Source of the DNA: SZUA-309 sp965233675
GTDB lineage: Bacteria > Pseudomonadota > Gammaproteobacteria > Pseudomonadales > Azotimanducaceae
Assembly (NCBI GenBank): GCA_965233675.1
Contig: OZ247498.1
Location: forward strand, 2,294,001 to 2,358,000
Length of the DNA stretch: 64,000 bases
Direction of reading: 5' to 3'
Part shown: positions 34,607 through 43,045 of the stretch, piece after piece
How positions within the stretch are numbered: position 1 is the first letter of the stretch
Layout: every line of letters starts with the position of its first letter
Translations under genes and position numbers: made by a program
Notes under the pieces: model-generated
What the model was told of the DNA's origin: nothing
Seen by the model: only the letters and a program-made list of their open reading frames with translations
Databases searched by the model: none

Positions 34607-35992
34607 GTGACGGCCACCCCTATTCTGAACATCCTCAACCACACCGCCCCCCTCGACACGGAGATCACCATCGAAGGCTGGGTTCGATCCCGGCGCACGT
34701 CGAAAGGCGGGTTCTCCTTCATCCACGTCAACGACGGCTCATCCATGGATTCCGTGCAGGCGGTGGCGGACGGTAAATTACCGAACTACGAAGCCGATAT
34801 CCTCGAGCTGGGCACCGGCTGTGCAGTTCGTATCACGGGCACGCTGGTCGAATCCGGTGGCAAAGGCCAGGACCGGGAGATTCAGGCGGACACAGTGGAA
34901 GTGCTCGGCTGGGTGGACGATCCGGAGCATTACCCGATCGCCAAGAAGCAGCATACGTTCGAATACCTGCGTACGGTCGCTCACCTGCGTCCGCGCACCA
35001 ACACCTTCGGGGCAATCTCCCGGGTGCGCAATGCCATCGCCATGGCCGTGCACGGATTTCTCCAGGACAGAGGTTTCCAGTGGGTGAACACCCCGATCAT
35101 CACTGCTTCCGATTGTGAAGGGGCCGGTGAGTTGTTCCGGGTATCCACCCTCGACTTCGTGAACCGTGACCAGCCCGTGGATTTCAGCGAGGATTTCTTC
35201 GGCGAAGAAACTTTCCTGACCGTCTCCGGCCAGCTGAACGTGGAGAGCTACTGTCTGGCGATGAAGAACGTGTATACGTTCGGCCCCACCTTTCGCGCGG
35301 AAAACTCCAACACCTCCAGACACCTGGCCGAGTTCTGGATGATCGAACCGGAAATCGCCTTTGCCGATATCCATGACAACGCCACGCTGGCGGAAGATCT
35401 TCTGAAGTCCGTATTCGCCGAGGTACTGGAGAAGTGCCCGGGCGATATGCAGTTTTTCAACGATCGCATCGACGACACGGTCATTGACAGACTCACCAAC
35501 GTGGTCGAGAAACCGTTCGAACGTCTGACCTACACCGAAGCCGTGAAGATCCTGGAGAATGCCGGGCAGGATTTCGAGTTCCCGGTTTCCTGGGGCACGG
35601 ATCTGCAGTCCGAACACGAACGCTACCTCACCGAACAGCATGTGCAGGGCCCCATGGTGGTGATCGACTATCCGAAAGAGATCAAAGCCTTCTACATGCG
35701 CCTCAACGATGACGAGCGCACGGTCGCGGCCATGGATGTGCTGGTCCCCGGCGTGGGAGAAATCGTCGGTGGCAGCCAGCGGGAAGAGCGACTCGAGGTA
35801 CTCGAGCGGCGCATGGCGGACCAGGGTCTCGACCACGGGCTTGAGTGGTACAAGGATCTGCGCCGCTACGGCTCCGTACCCCACGCCGGTTTCGGTCTGG
35901 GGCTGGAGCGCCTGGTCCTCTATGTGACCGGCATGGAAAACATCCGCGACGTGATCCCCTTTCCGCGCGTACCGAACAACGCAAGCTTCTAG
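34607..35992 (+). CDS. asnS: Asparaginyl-tRNA synthetase
   Basis: Class IIb aminoacyl-tRNA synthetase of 461 aa, close to the E. coli length. An N-terminal OB anticodon-binding domain (TEITIEGWVRSRRTSKGG) precedes the catalytic core with motif 2 FRAENSNTSRHLAEFW and motif 3 GFGLGLERLVLY. The GTG at 34607 with GGAG seven bases upstream is the start; the open frame upstream has no homology. It is followed 15 bases later by the ABC exporter genes. The presence of asnS means direct Asn charging is possible in this organism. Confidence 0.97.
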   Translation: MTATPILNILNHTAPLDTEITIEGWVRSRRTSKGGFSFIHVNDGSSMDSVQAVADGKLPNYEADILELGTGCAVRITGTLVESGGKGQDREIQADTVEVLGWVDDPEHYPIAKKQHTFEYLRTVAHLRPRTNTFGAISRVRNAIAMAVHGFLQDRGFQWVNTPIITASDCEGAGELFRVSTLDFVNRDQPVDFSEDFFGEETFLTVSGQLNVESYCLAMKNVYTFGPTFRAENSNTSRHLAEFWMIEPEIAFADIHDNATLAEDLLKSVFAEVLEKCPGDMQFFNDRIDDTVIDRLTNVVEKPFERLTYTEAVKILENAGQDFEFPVSWGTDLQSEHERYLTEQHVQGPMVVIDYPKEIKAFYMRLNDDERTVAAMDVLVPGVGEIVGGSQREERLEVLERRMADQGLDHGLEWYKDLRRYGSVPHAGFGLGLERLVLYVTGMENIRDVIPFPRVPNNASF

Positions 35993-36007
35993 GGCACTGA
36001 AGGCCGG

Positions 36008-37768
36008 ATGCTGAAATCCCTCCTACGCCTTAAACGCTTCGTCAGCCCGTACCGCTGGCGTCTGAGCGCCGGCATCATCGCCTTCGGTATCGCCCGTTTC
36101 TTCGAAGGTCTGGTGCCGATACTGCTCGCCATCGGCATCGATCGGGTGGCGGACGGTAATCTGGATCTGATGCTGCCCATTCTGGGTATCTTCGCCGCCG
36201 TCTCCGGCCGCTTCCTGGTGGTTTCCATCGCCCGCTATCTGGTCAGAAGCTCGGGCATCCGGGTCGCCTTCGACCTCCGGCAGGCGCTCTTCAGCGCCCT
36301 CCAGCATCAGGGCGGCAGCTTCTTCAACCGTTACACCATCGGCGACATGATGACCCGGGCGGTGGCGGATATCTCACTCATCCAGCGCCTCATCTCCATG
36401 GGCACCATTCTGCTGGTGATCCTCGTCTACGCGACGCTGGTCGGCTTCGGCTTCATGATGTATCTGTCGCCATCGCTGACCCTCCTGCTGCTGCCACCCC
36501 TGCCCTTTGTATTCCTCTATGCCCGCTGGGCGGCCGGCCAGATGGCGGTGGCGTCGAAAGACGTGCAGGAGCGGATGTCCGATCTCGCCGATCACGTGCA
36601 GGAAAATCTGTCCGGAATCCGCACCATTCAGGCCATGGTGCAGGAGGAAAACGAGATCGACCGCTTCCTCGACACCAATCAGGCTTACTCCAACGCCTTC
36701 TACAACCAGGCCCGGATCACCTCGCTGATGCAGGCCTGGATGCCCACCCTGGCCGCCGTCTGTTCCATCACCATCATCGGCTACGGCGGTTACCTGGTGA
36801 TGGAAGGCGAACTCAGCGTTGGCAAGCTGGTGGCGTTTCTGATGTACGTGAACATGGTCGTGCAGCCGTTCCGGGTTGCGGGGATGGTGATCAGCCTGTT
36901 CCAGCGGGCGGCGGTGGCCAGCAACCGCCTGTTCGAGGTGGTCTCTCTGGACCCTGAGATCAGAGATGCGCCTACCGGCGCCGCACCCGCCCGGATACGG
37001 GGGAAACTCGAGATCCGTGACCTCGACTTCCGCTATCCGGGCACCGAAACCGCTGCGCTCAGCGGCGTGAATCTGAAGGTCCAGCCCGGCGAACGCATAT
37101 CCATCATGGGCCGGGTCGGCTCAGGCAAGACGACGCTGCTCAAACAACTGGTTCGCCTGCTCGACACCCCGCCGGGGACCGTCTTCATCGACGGTGTGGA
37201 CGTGTGCGACTATCCGCTCTCGCAACTGCGTTCCCAGGTCGCCCTGGTGCCACAGGACCCGTTCCTGTTCGGCGAACCGCTCAAGTCGAACCTTACCTAT
37301 GACGATCCGAACCGGGCGCTGGATGATATCTGGGCGGCAGCCACGTCCGCCGACCTCAGGGAGACCATCGAAGACTTCCCCGAGCAGCTCGAAACGGTGG
37401 TTGGCGAACGGGGTGTCACCCTTTCCGGCGGTCAGAAACAGCGGGCCACACTCGCGCGCGGACTCATCCGTCACGCGCCCGTGCTCGTACTCGATGACTG
37501 CTTTTCCAGCGTCGACACCAAGACTGAAGAACACATTCTTTCCGAGCTGTCGCGACTGCGAAAAGGCCAGACAACCCTGCTGGTTTCCCATCGGGTGAGC
37601 ACTGCCCGACACTCGGACCGGATCGTGATCATGGATGCAGGCCGCATCGTCGAGGAAGGCAGCCACGAGGTACTGATCGCAAAAGGCGGCTTGTATGCAG
37701 AGCTGGAACGCATTCAGCGGGAAGGGGCTGACGAGTCCGACTACGATTTCCTGGGAGCGACCAGCTGA
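36008..37768 (+). CDS. mdlA: ABC exporter half-transporter, degenerate-site subunit (MdlA-like)
   Basis: ABC transporter half of 586 aa: six membrane helices (about 20-300) then the ATPase domain. Walker A GRVGSGKTTLL, ABC signature LSGGQ and Walker B VLVLDDCFSSVD are visible. The residue after the Walker-B Asp is Asp instead of the catalytic Glu. The next gene has the converse fault (signature LSQGQ, but LDE intact). The two faults fall in the same composite site, as in heterodimeric exporters such as TM287/288. The stop overlaps the next start by one base. Substrate unknown. Confidence 0.88.
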   Translation: MLKSLLRLKRFVSPYRWRLSAGIIAFGIARFFEGLVPILLAIGIDRVADGNLDLMLPILGIFAAVSGRFLVVSIARYLVRSSGIRVAFDLRQALFSALQHQGGSFFNRYTIGDMMTRAVADISLIQRLISMGTILLVILVYATLVGFGFMMYLSPSLTLLLLPPLPFVFLYARWAAGQMAVASKDVQERMSDLADHVQENLSGIRTIQAMVQEENEIDRFLDTNQAYSNAFYNQARITSLMQAWMPTLAAVCSITIIGYGGYLVMEGELSVGKLVAFLMYVNMVVQPFRVAGMVISLFQRAAVASNRLFEVVSLDPEIRDAPTGAAPARIRGKLEIRDLDFRYPGTETAALSGVNLKVQPGERISIMGRVGSGKTTLLKQLVRLLDTPPGTVFIDGVDVCDYPLSQLRSQVALVPQDPFLFGEPLKSNLTYDDPNRALDDIWAAATSADLRETIEDFPEQLETVVGERGVTLSGGQKQRATLARGLIRHAPVLVLDDCFSSVDTKTEEHILSELSRLRKGQTTLLVSHRVSTARHSDRIVIMDAGRIVEEGSHEVLIAKGGLYAELERIQREGADESDYDFLGATS

Positions 37769-39657
37769 TGGCCGAAACCAGCACCAGGCCGACACGCCGC
37801 GACTATTCCATGTTCGACGCCGAGATTTCCGGCGCCGTGCTGAACCTCTCGCTGTTGCGCCGCCTGCTGCGCTGGATGCGGCCGTATCGGGTCACATTCC
37901 TGGTCAGTGCGGTTCTCATACTCCTGGCCTCGGTGCTGCAGGTGATGCAGCCCATCATCATCTCGGTGGTGGTGATCGATCACATCATCCGTCAGGAAAG
38001 CGAAACACTGGCGCCGGATCTCGGTCTGGTGGAGCTGAACGACTGGCTGACGCTCTCACTGGATCTGCATCCGCTGCTTGCCGCCTGCCTGCTTTACACG
38101 GTCATCTATGTGGGCTGGGCCATCATCAGCCATGCCCATCGCCTGACCCTGATCAGTTCCGTCATCAACGCGCTGCGCGATCTGCGCCAGGATCTGTTCA
38201 GGCACCTGGAAACGCGCCCGTCTTCCTTCTACGACCGGGTCGCGGTGGGTCGCGTCATGACCCGGGTGACCAACGACGTCGAAGCACTGTATGAACTGCT
38301 CCGGGGCATCGGCACCCTGGTCGGCGAGTTCGTCCCGTTCTTCGTCGCCCTGACCATCATGCTCTCCATCGATGTGGAGCTGACCCTGCTCCTGCTGCTG
38401 GCACTCCCGGTCATGGGCACGGTGACCTACTACTTCCGCCAGGCCACTCGACAGTTTTTCCGGCTGGTGCGCCAAACCGTTTCCTCGCTGAACCAGTACA
38501 TGCAGGAAAACCTGGCCGGCCTGCAGGTGGTTCAGCTCTCGGACCGACAACAGCACAATCGCGACCGATACACCGAGATCAATGAAGAAAACCGTGGCTG
38601 GGAACTGAAGAGCGCGCGGGTCGAGACGCTCTATGGGGCCTTTACAGACAGCATGGCCCATATCGCCCTGGGCGTTATCGTCTGGTATGGCGGCGGTGAA
38701 GTGGTGCAGAGTCAGATGTCGCTCGGCGGCGTCATTCTCTTCACCCGATTCATCGACATGCTCTTCCATCCCATCGTGGTCCTCGGTGAACAGACCAACG
38801 TCCTGTTCCGGGCCATGGCCTCAGGCGAGCGCATCTTTCAGGCACTGGACTGGGATGAGAAAATTCATGAGCCGGCGGATCCCGCCACCCTCCCGGAGCG
38901 TCTGCGCGGCGAGGTGCGTTTCGAGAATCTGAACTTCGGTTATGACGATGACGTGCAGATTCTGCACGACGTCTCTTTCACTATCCGACCCGGGGAAAAA
39001 CTGGCCATCGTCGGACCAACCGGTTCCGGCAAAAGCACGATGATCCGTCTGCTCGGTCGTTTTTACGATTTTGATGACGGTCAGATATTTCTCGACGGCA
39101 TCGATCTCAACAAGATCCACACCCGCGACCTCCGTCGTCGCATCGGCGTGGTGCTGCAGGACTTCCATATCTTCTCCGGCACCATCTACGACAACATCGC
39201 CCTCGGTGATCCTCGTGTCACCCTGGAGATGGCCGAACAGGCCGCCAGACGGGTGAATGCGCACACCTTCATCACCGCTCTGCCTGAAGGATACGACACG
39301 GAACTCTCGGAACGGGGCCAGAATCTCTCTCAGGGCCAGCGGCAACTGCTGGCCTTTGCCCGGGTGCTGGCAGCGGATCCCGAGATCCTGGTGCTGGACG
39401 AAGCGACGGCCAGCATCGATACGGAAACGGAGCTGCTGATTCAGGACGCACTGCGCAAGCTCACCGAAGGCCGCACCTCGATCCTGATCGCCCACCGTCT
39501 GCAGACCATCCAGGAAGCGGATCGGGTGCTGGTGCTGCAGAATGGCAGAGTCGAGGAACTGGGCACCCACGACGAACTGCTCGCCGCCGGCGGTCTTTAC
39601 CACACCCTGCATTCCCTGCAGTTTCAAGCCGACCCGGAGACGGACGGCGACGTCTAA
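37768..39657 (+). CDS. mdlB: ABC exporter half-transporter, canonical-site subunit (MdlB-like)
   Basis: ABC half-transporter of 629 aa with six membrane helices and an ATPase domain: Walker A GPTGSGKSTMIRLL, signature LSQGQRQLLAFAR, Walker B ILVLDEATASID with catalytic Glu, and H-loop IAHRLQT. It pairs with the upstream subunit. Composite sites: Walker A/B here plus LSGGQ of the partner is competent; Walker A/B of the partner plus LSQGQ here is degenerate. Function is export of an unknown lipid, drug or peptide. It converges with the amidohydrolase gene, overlapping by four bases. Confidence 0.88.
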   Translation: MAETSTRPTRRDYSMFDAEISGAVLNLSLLRRLLRWMRPYRVTFLVSAVLILLASVLQVMQPIIISVVVIDHIIRQESETLAPDLGLVELNDWLTLSLDLHPLLAACLLYTVIYVGWAIISHAHRLTLISSVINALRDLRQDLFRHLETRPSSFYDRVAVGRVMTRVTNDVEALYELLRGIGTLVGEFVPFFVALTIMLSIDVELTLLLLLALPVMGTVTYYFRQATRQFFRLVRQTVSSLNQYMQENLAGLQVVQLSDRQQHNRDRYTEINEENRGWELKSARVETLYGAFTDSMAHIALGVIVWYGGGEVVQSQMSLGGVILFTRFIDMLFHPIVVLGEQTNVLFRAMASGERIFQALDWDEKIHEPADPATLPERLRGEVRFENLNFGYDDDVQILHDVSFTIRPGEKLAIVGPTGSGKSTMIRLLGRFYDFDDGQIFLDGIDLNKIHTRDLRRRIGVVLQDFHIFSGTIYDNIALGDPRVTLEMAEQAARRVNAHTFITALPEGYDTELSERGQNLSQGQRQLLAFARVLAADPEILVLDEATASIDTETELLIQDALRKLTEGRTSILIAHRLQTIQEADRVLVLQNGRVEELGTHDELLAAGGLYHTLHSLQFQADPETDGDV

Positions 39658-40601
39658 AGTTTCAACACCCGGGCGGCGTTGTCGTGCATCCATTTCTGCC
39701 GGACGCTGTCCTTCAGCGGCAGTTCGTCACACTCGGCGATCAGCTGCGCCAGTGGGACCATCTGGGTGCCCCAGCCTGAGGCGAACAGAATTCTGTCCTG
39801 CAGCACGCGGTTGCCGTAGTGGACGAGCATCTCATAGCCGGCACCGGGCGCGATCAGCTGCTTCACACGGCGGCAGGCGATGTCGATATAGATGTTCTTG
39901 TGCCGCATGGCGATGGACACCAGTTCCGGCACCCAGGGCCAGCCCGTCAAACCTGCGATGATGGTCAGATCCGGAAAGTCTCTGGCCACCTGATCCAGAA
40001 ACTTCGGATGCGCAAAATCATGCGGACGGTCGGACAGCAGGTGAATGCCCGTGGTGATCCGCACCGGGATATCAAGTTCCACACACTTGGCATAGTAGGG
40101 ATAGAACGCCGGGTCGTTGATGTAGCGTTCTTCCCGGTAGGAGGAAACCTCGAAGCCACGACAACCGAGTTCCTTCACTCCGGCTTCCAGCGCACTGACG
40201 CCGTTCTCTCCTTCATCGCCCCAGATCCTGAACCAGGGAATCAGACGGCCCGGGTACTGCCTGGCAAAGGCAGCCACATCTTCATTGGACGCTCTTCGTC
40301 CGGCATTGCCGATGCAGGCCACCGACACGTTGGCCCCGTCCAGCATCTCAATCACCTCTTCGTTGGACATGGCTTTCTCCATGTCCACTTCGCAGAGCTT
40401 GAGTGCGAGCCAGGTAAGGCCTCTGGTTTCCTTGGCTTCATTGAATTCTTCGACCGACATCCCGATCTGCGCGGCCCAGCCGGGGGCCATATTCTGTGCA
40501 TACCCTTCCTTGTCGAAACCACGGCCTTCCTTGATGAGCCGGATGGTGTCCTGGACCGCCTCGACAGTGGGTGTGTCGCATTCGAAATCAATGACCTTCA
40601 T
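39654..40601 (-). CDS. Amidohydrolase-2-family protein lacking metal ligands
   Basis: TIM-barrel protein of 315 aa of the Amidohydro_2 family. Positions that normally carry metal ligands differ: the N-terminal DxHxH is DFECDTP (5-11), the middle His is replaced in IPVRITTGIH (178-187), the HxGxPW block is AGLTGWPW (216-223), and the GSDxP aspartate block reads FASGWGTQ. The fold looks intact, but the metal site appears absent. With an acyl-CoA dehydrogenase gene upstream, a non-hydrolytic or binding role in degradation is possible (inference). Confidence 0.7.
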   Translation of the reverse strand: MKVIDFECDTPTVEAVQDTIRLIKEGRGFDKEGYAQNMAPGWAAQIGMSVEEFNEAKETRGLTWLALKLCEVDMEKAMSNEEVIEMLDGANVSVACIGNAGRRASNEDVAAFARQYPGRLIPWFRIWGDEGENGVSALEAGVKELGCRGFEVSSYREERYINDPAFYPYYAKCVELDIPVRITTGIHLLSDRPHDFAHPKFLDQVARDFPDLTIIAGLTGWPWVPELVSIAMRHKNIYIDIACRRVKQLIAPGAGYEMLVHYGNRVLQDRILFASGWGTQMVPLAQLIAECDELPLKDSVRQKWMHDNAARVLKL

Positions 40602-40659
40602 GCTGAGTCCTTATTTCGTGTTTGTGCTGGTCTGGGGCTGTTGGGCAGCGGACTGCGGC

Positions 40660-41859
40660 CTACGTGTAGCGTCTGATGATCTGCTTCCCCAGCGACATCA
40701 TGTGCACCTGATCCGGACCATCGGCCTGGCGGCACCAGCGGGCGTAGTTGTAGGCTTCGGCCATGGGGTAGTCGGCAGTTAAGCCCCCTGCCCCGTGGAT
40801 CTGCATACATCTATCGATCACACCTTGCGCCATCAGTGGCACCGTGATTTTGGCAGCGGCGATCAGGTCGCGCGCATCCTTCGCGCCTACCTCATCCATT
40901 CTTCGAGCGGTTTTCAATGTGAGCAATCGCGCCTGTTCAATCTCACTCCAGGACTTGGCAATGTCTTCCAGCACCGACTGATGCTCTGACAGTTTCCGGC
41001 CAAACGTCTCGCGCTCCACCGACCGGCGACAGGCGTACTCCACCGCCCTCTGAGCAGAACCGATCAGACGCATGCAGTGATGGATCCGGCCCGGGCCCAG
41101 TCGCCCCTGGGCAATCTCAAAGCCACGACCCTCGCCAAGCAGAATATTCTCTTTCGGGACCCGCACGTTATTGAAATGCACTTCCGCATGCCCGAGGGGG
41201 GCATCGTCGTAGCCAAGGGTCGTCAACGGACGAACGATCTCCAATCCATCTGCATCCCGCGGTACGAGCACCTGGCTCTGCTGCAGGTGACGGTTCGAGT
41301 TGTCCGGATCGGACTTGCCCATAACGATGAATATCTTCGTGCGTTCATAAGGTGCGTTGGTGATGAACCACTTGCGGCCATTGATCACATACTCATCGCC
41401 TTCCCTGACTATGCTGGTCCGGACATTGGTGGCATCGCTGGACGCCACGTCCGGTTCCGTCATCGCATAGGAAGACCTGATCTCTCCCTCCAGCAATGGC
41501 TCCAGCCACTGGGCTTTCTGTTCGTCCGTGGCGTATTTCAGGAAGACTTCCATGTTGCCCGTATCCGGCGCATTGCAGTTGAAGACTTCCGGGCTCCACA
41601 ACACCCGGCCCATGATTTCGGCGAGCGGGCAGTACTGCTCGTTGGTCAGCCCACCGTGGTCCGCCGGCATCCAGAGGTTCCACAGGCCCGCTTCCCGTGC
41701 TTTGACCTTGAGCGCCTCCATCAGCGGCACGGTGGAGAATCTGTCCGCGAGACCATTGAGCTCAGCGGTGTACGCCTCTTCGTTTGGGTAGATGTGCGCG
41801 TCCATGAACGCGGTCAGCCGACTGACGAGCTCGTCGGCTTCTGTGTCGGAAAAAGCCAT
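40660..41859 (-). CDS. Acyl-CoA dehydrogenase (ACAD11-like)
   Basis: Flavin-dependent acyl-CoA dehydrogenase of 399 aa. Blocks are YAMTEPDVASSDATNV (FAD and CoA binding), GRKWFITNAPYERTK, the LGPGRIHHCMRLIGSAQRA helix and the C-terminal IHGAGGLTADYPMAEAY, which holds the flavin contact motif and the position of the catalytic base in this subfamily. It removes two hydrogens from an acyl-CoA, passing electrons to ETF. It lies 58 bases upstream of the amidohydrolase gene in the same direction, likely one operon. Confidence 0.9.
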   Translation of the reverse strand: MAFSDTEADELVSRLTAFMDAHIYPNEEAYTAELNGLADRFSTVPLMEALKVKAREAGLWNLWMPADHGGLTNEQYCPLAEIMGRVLWSPEVFNCNAPDTGNMEVFLKYATDEQKAQWLEPLLEGEIRSSYAMTEPDVASSDATNVRTSIVREGDEYVINGRKWFITNAPYERTKIFIVMGKSDPDNSNRHLQQSQVLVPRDADGLEIVRPLTTLGYDDAPLGHAEVHFNNVRVPKENILLGEGRGFEIAQGRLGPGRIHHCMRLIGSAQRAVEYACRRSVERETFGRKLSEHQSVLEDIAKSWSEIEQARLLTLKTARRMDEVGAKDARDLIAAAKITVPLMAQGVIDRCMQIHGAGGLTADYPMAEAYNYARWCRQADGPDQVHMMSLGKQIIRRYT

Positions 41860-41952
41860 ATCCGTACCTTCGATTAACTGTTGGCCAACAGCTTATCCAG
41901 ACGGCTCGAAAAACGACAGCTGGACATTCTCCTGATCCGCCGCCAGCAGGCA

Positions 41953-42876
41953 TCAGGGACTGTCGGAAAGGGCCCTCAATGCAGCCTCGAAACCGGCAAA
42001 GTCCTCGAATCCGGTATGCGGGGTCACATCACTCAACCAGATCTCATCACATTCCCGGCTGATGGATTCAGGGAGCGCCTCTCGACGCTTTCCGGCTCCG
42101 GCTGCCCGGATTTTCGCTGAGTCGCTGCCTGTTGGGAGCCCGCCATCCCGTTCGGAAGCCGCACACATCATCGCGTCGTCAAAGCGATCTTTATATTCCA
42201 GCATGAACGCCCGTGAGGTGTGTTCAAGTGTCAGGGCAAGCAACTCATCGTCCAGTTCAATCGCACAGAACCGGGCAATCCGGCGGATTGCGGATTCCGG
42301 ATCTTCCACCAGATGATCATAAGAGAGCAGCAGAACGTCCGGATTGTCCCGCTGGCCCCACCAGCTGACCAGGTGCGACCAGTGGTCGAAGCCACGGCCG
42401 CGACCTTCCCTTCTCGACGCAAAAAATTCTTCGTAGGTGATCGAACCGGGCTCGAAATACCAGCCCTCCATAAAGCGGTAGCCGGACTCGAATGCATCCT
42501 TCGGATCGCGCAGGGATACGATGTATCTGGCGCCTTTTGGCACATGATCCCAGGCGAGATGACTCTTGAAGCCGCGCGGTTCGCCAACCTGCTCCGCGTT
42601 GATATCGATCTCCAGCCGTTTGGCTGTCTCGATCCAGGGCACGACCCGGGAAATGTCGTCAAAATCCATGTCGCCACGGGTGCGCAGCGTGTGGAACGTC
42701 TGCTGCAGCAACGTGGTGCCACACTTTCCGGCTGGAGAGATGATCACGTCCGTTGGCCTCGGTTCAAAGGCAGCGATGGAAGCCCGGGTGACAGCCAGAT
42801 CCATGGTCCGCTGGGAAAGTTCGTTCATCTCCGCCATGTTCCGGGCACGACGGCCCCAGAAGGATTGCTCGCTCAC
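41953..42876 (-). CDS. Sulfotransferase-domain protein
   Basis: PAPS-dependent sulfotransferase-like protein of 307 aa. The 5'-phosphosulfate loop is VIISPAGKCGTTLLQQTFHT, with the conserved Lys, and the 3'-phosphate block is VSLRDPKDAFESGYRFMEG. LLLSYDHLVEDPES follows, and then a variable C-terminal acceptor region. Bacterial members act on phenols, lipids or glycans. It is separated by 93 bases from the acyl-CoA dehydrogenase gene and divergent from the SBP-channel operon. Confidence 0.82.
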   Translation of the reverse strand: MSEQSFWGRRARNMAEMNELSQRTMDLAVTRASIAAFEPRPTDVIISPAGKCGTTLLQQTFHTLRTRGDMDFDDISRVVPWIETAKRLEIDINAEQVGEPRGFKSHLAWDHVPKGARYIVSLRDPKDAFESGYRFMEGWYFEPGSITYEEFFASRREGRGRGFDHWSHLVSWWGQRDNPDVLLLSYDHLVEDPESAIRRIARFCAIELDDELLALTLEHTSRAFMLEYKDRFDDAMMCAASERDGGLPTGSDSAKIRAAGAGKRREALPESISRECDEIWLSDVTPHTGFEDFAGFEAALRALSDSP

Positions 42877-43003
42877 GACTGACTCCTGTTCATCGTCTGA
42901 TGTGGATCGAATCTGTGTTGAATATCTGCTTCCGTTGATTGTCTGTTAATGGTTCAGCCATTCCAACCAACCCATCACCCGAGACTGCGGTAAAATGCCC
43001 CCC

Positions 43004-43045
43004 ATGAGCAACAATGACTTTTACCAGGCGACACAACATCCGTGA
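43004..43045 (+). CDS. Possible 13-codon leader ORF coupled to the SBP gene
   Basis: ATG at 43004 opens a frame of 13 codons (MSNNDFYQATQHP) whose TGA overlaps the GTG of the SBP gene in a GTGA junction. A TAAAAT box lies at 42991-42996, 8 bases before this ATG. The SBP start lacks a strong ribosome-binding site, so translation of the mini-ORF could deliver ribosomes to it. Coding status is uncertain: no RBS is seen for the mini-ORF, and a chance overlap is possible. Confidence 0.35.
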   Translation: MSNNDFYQATQHP

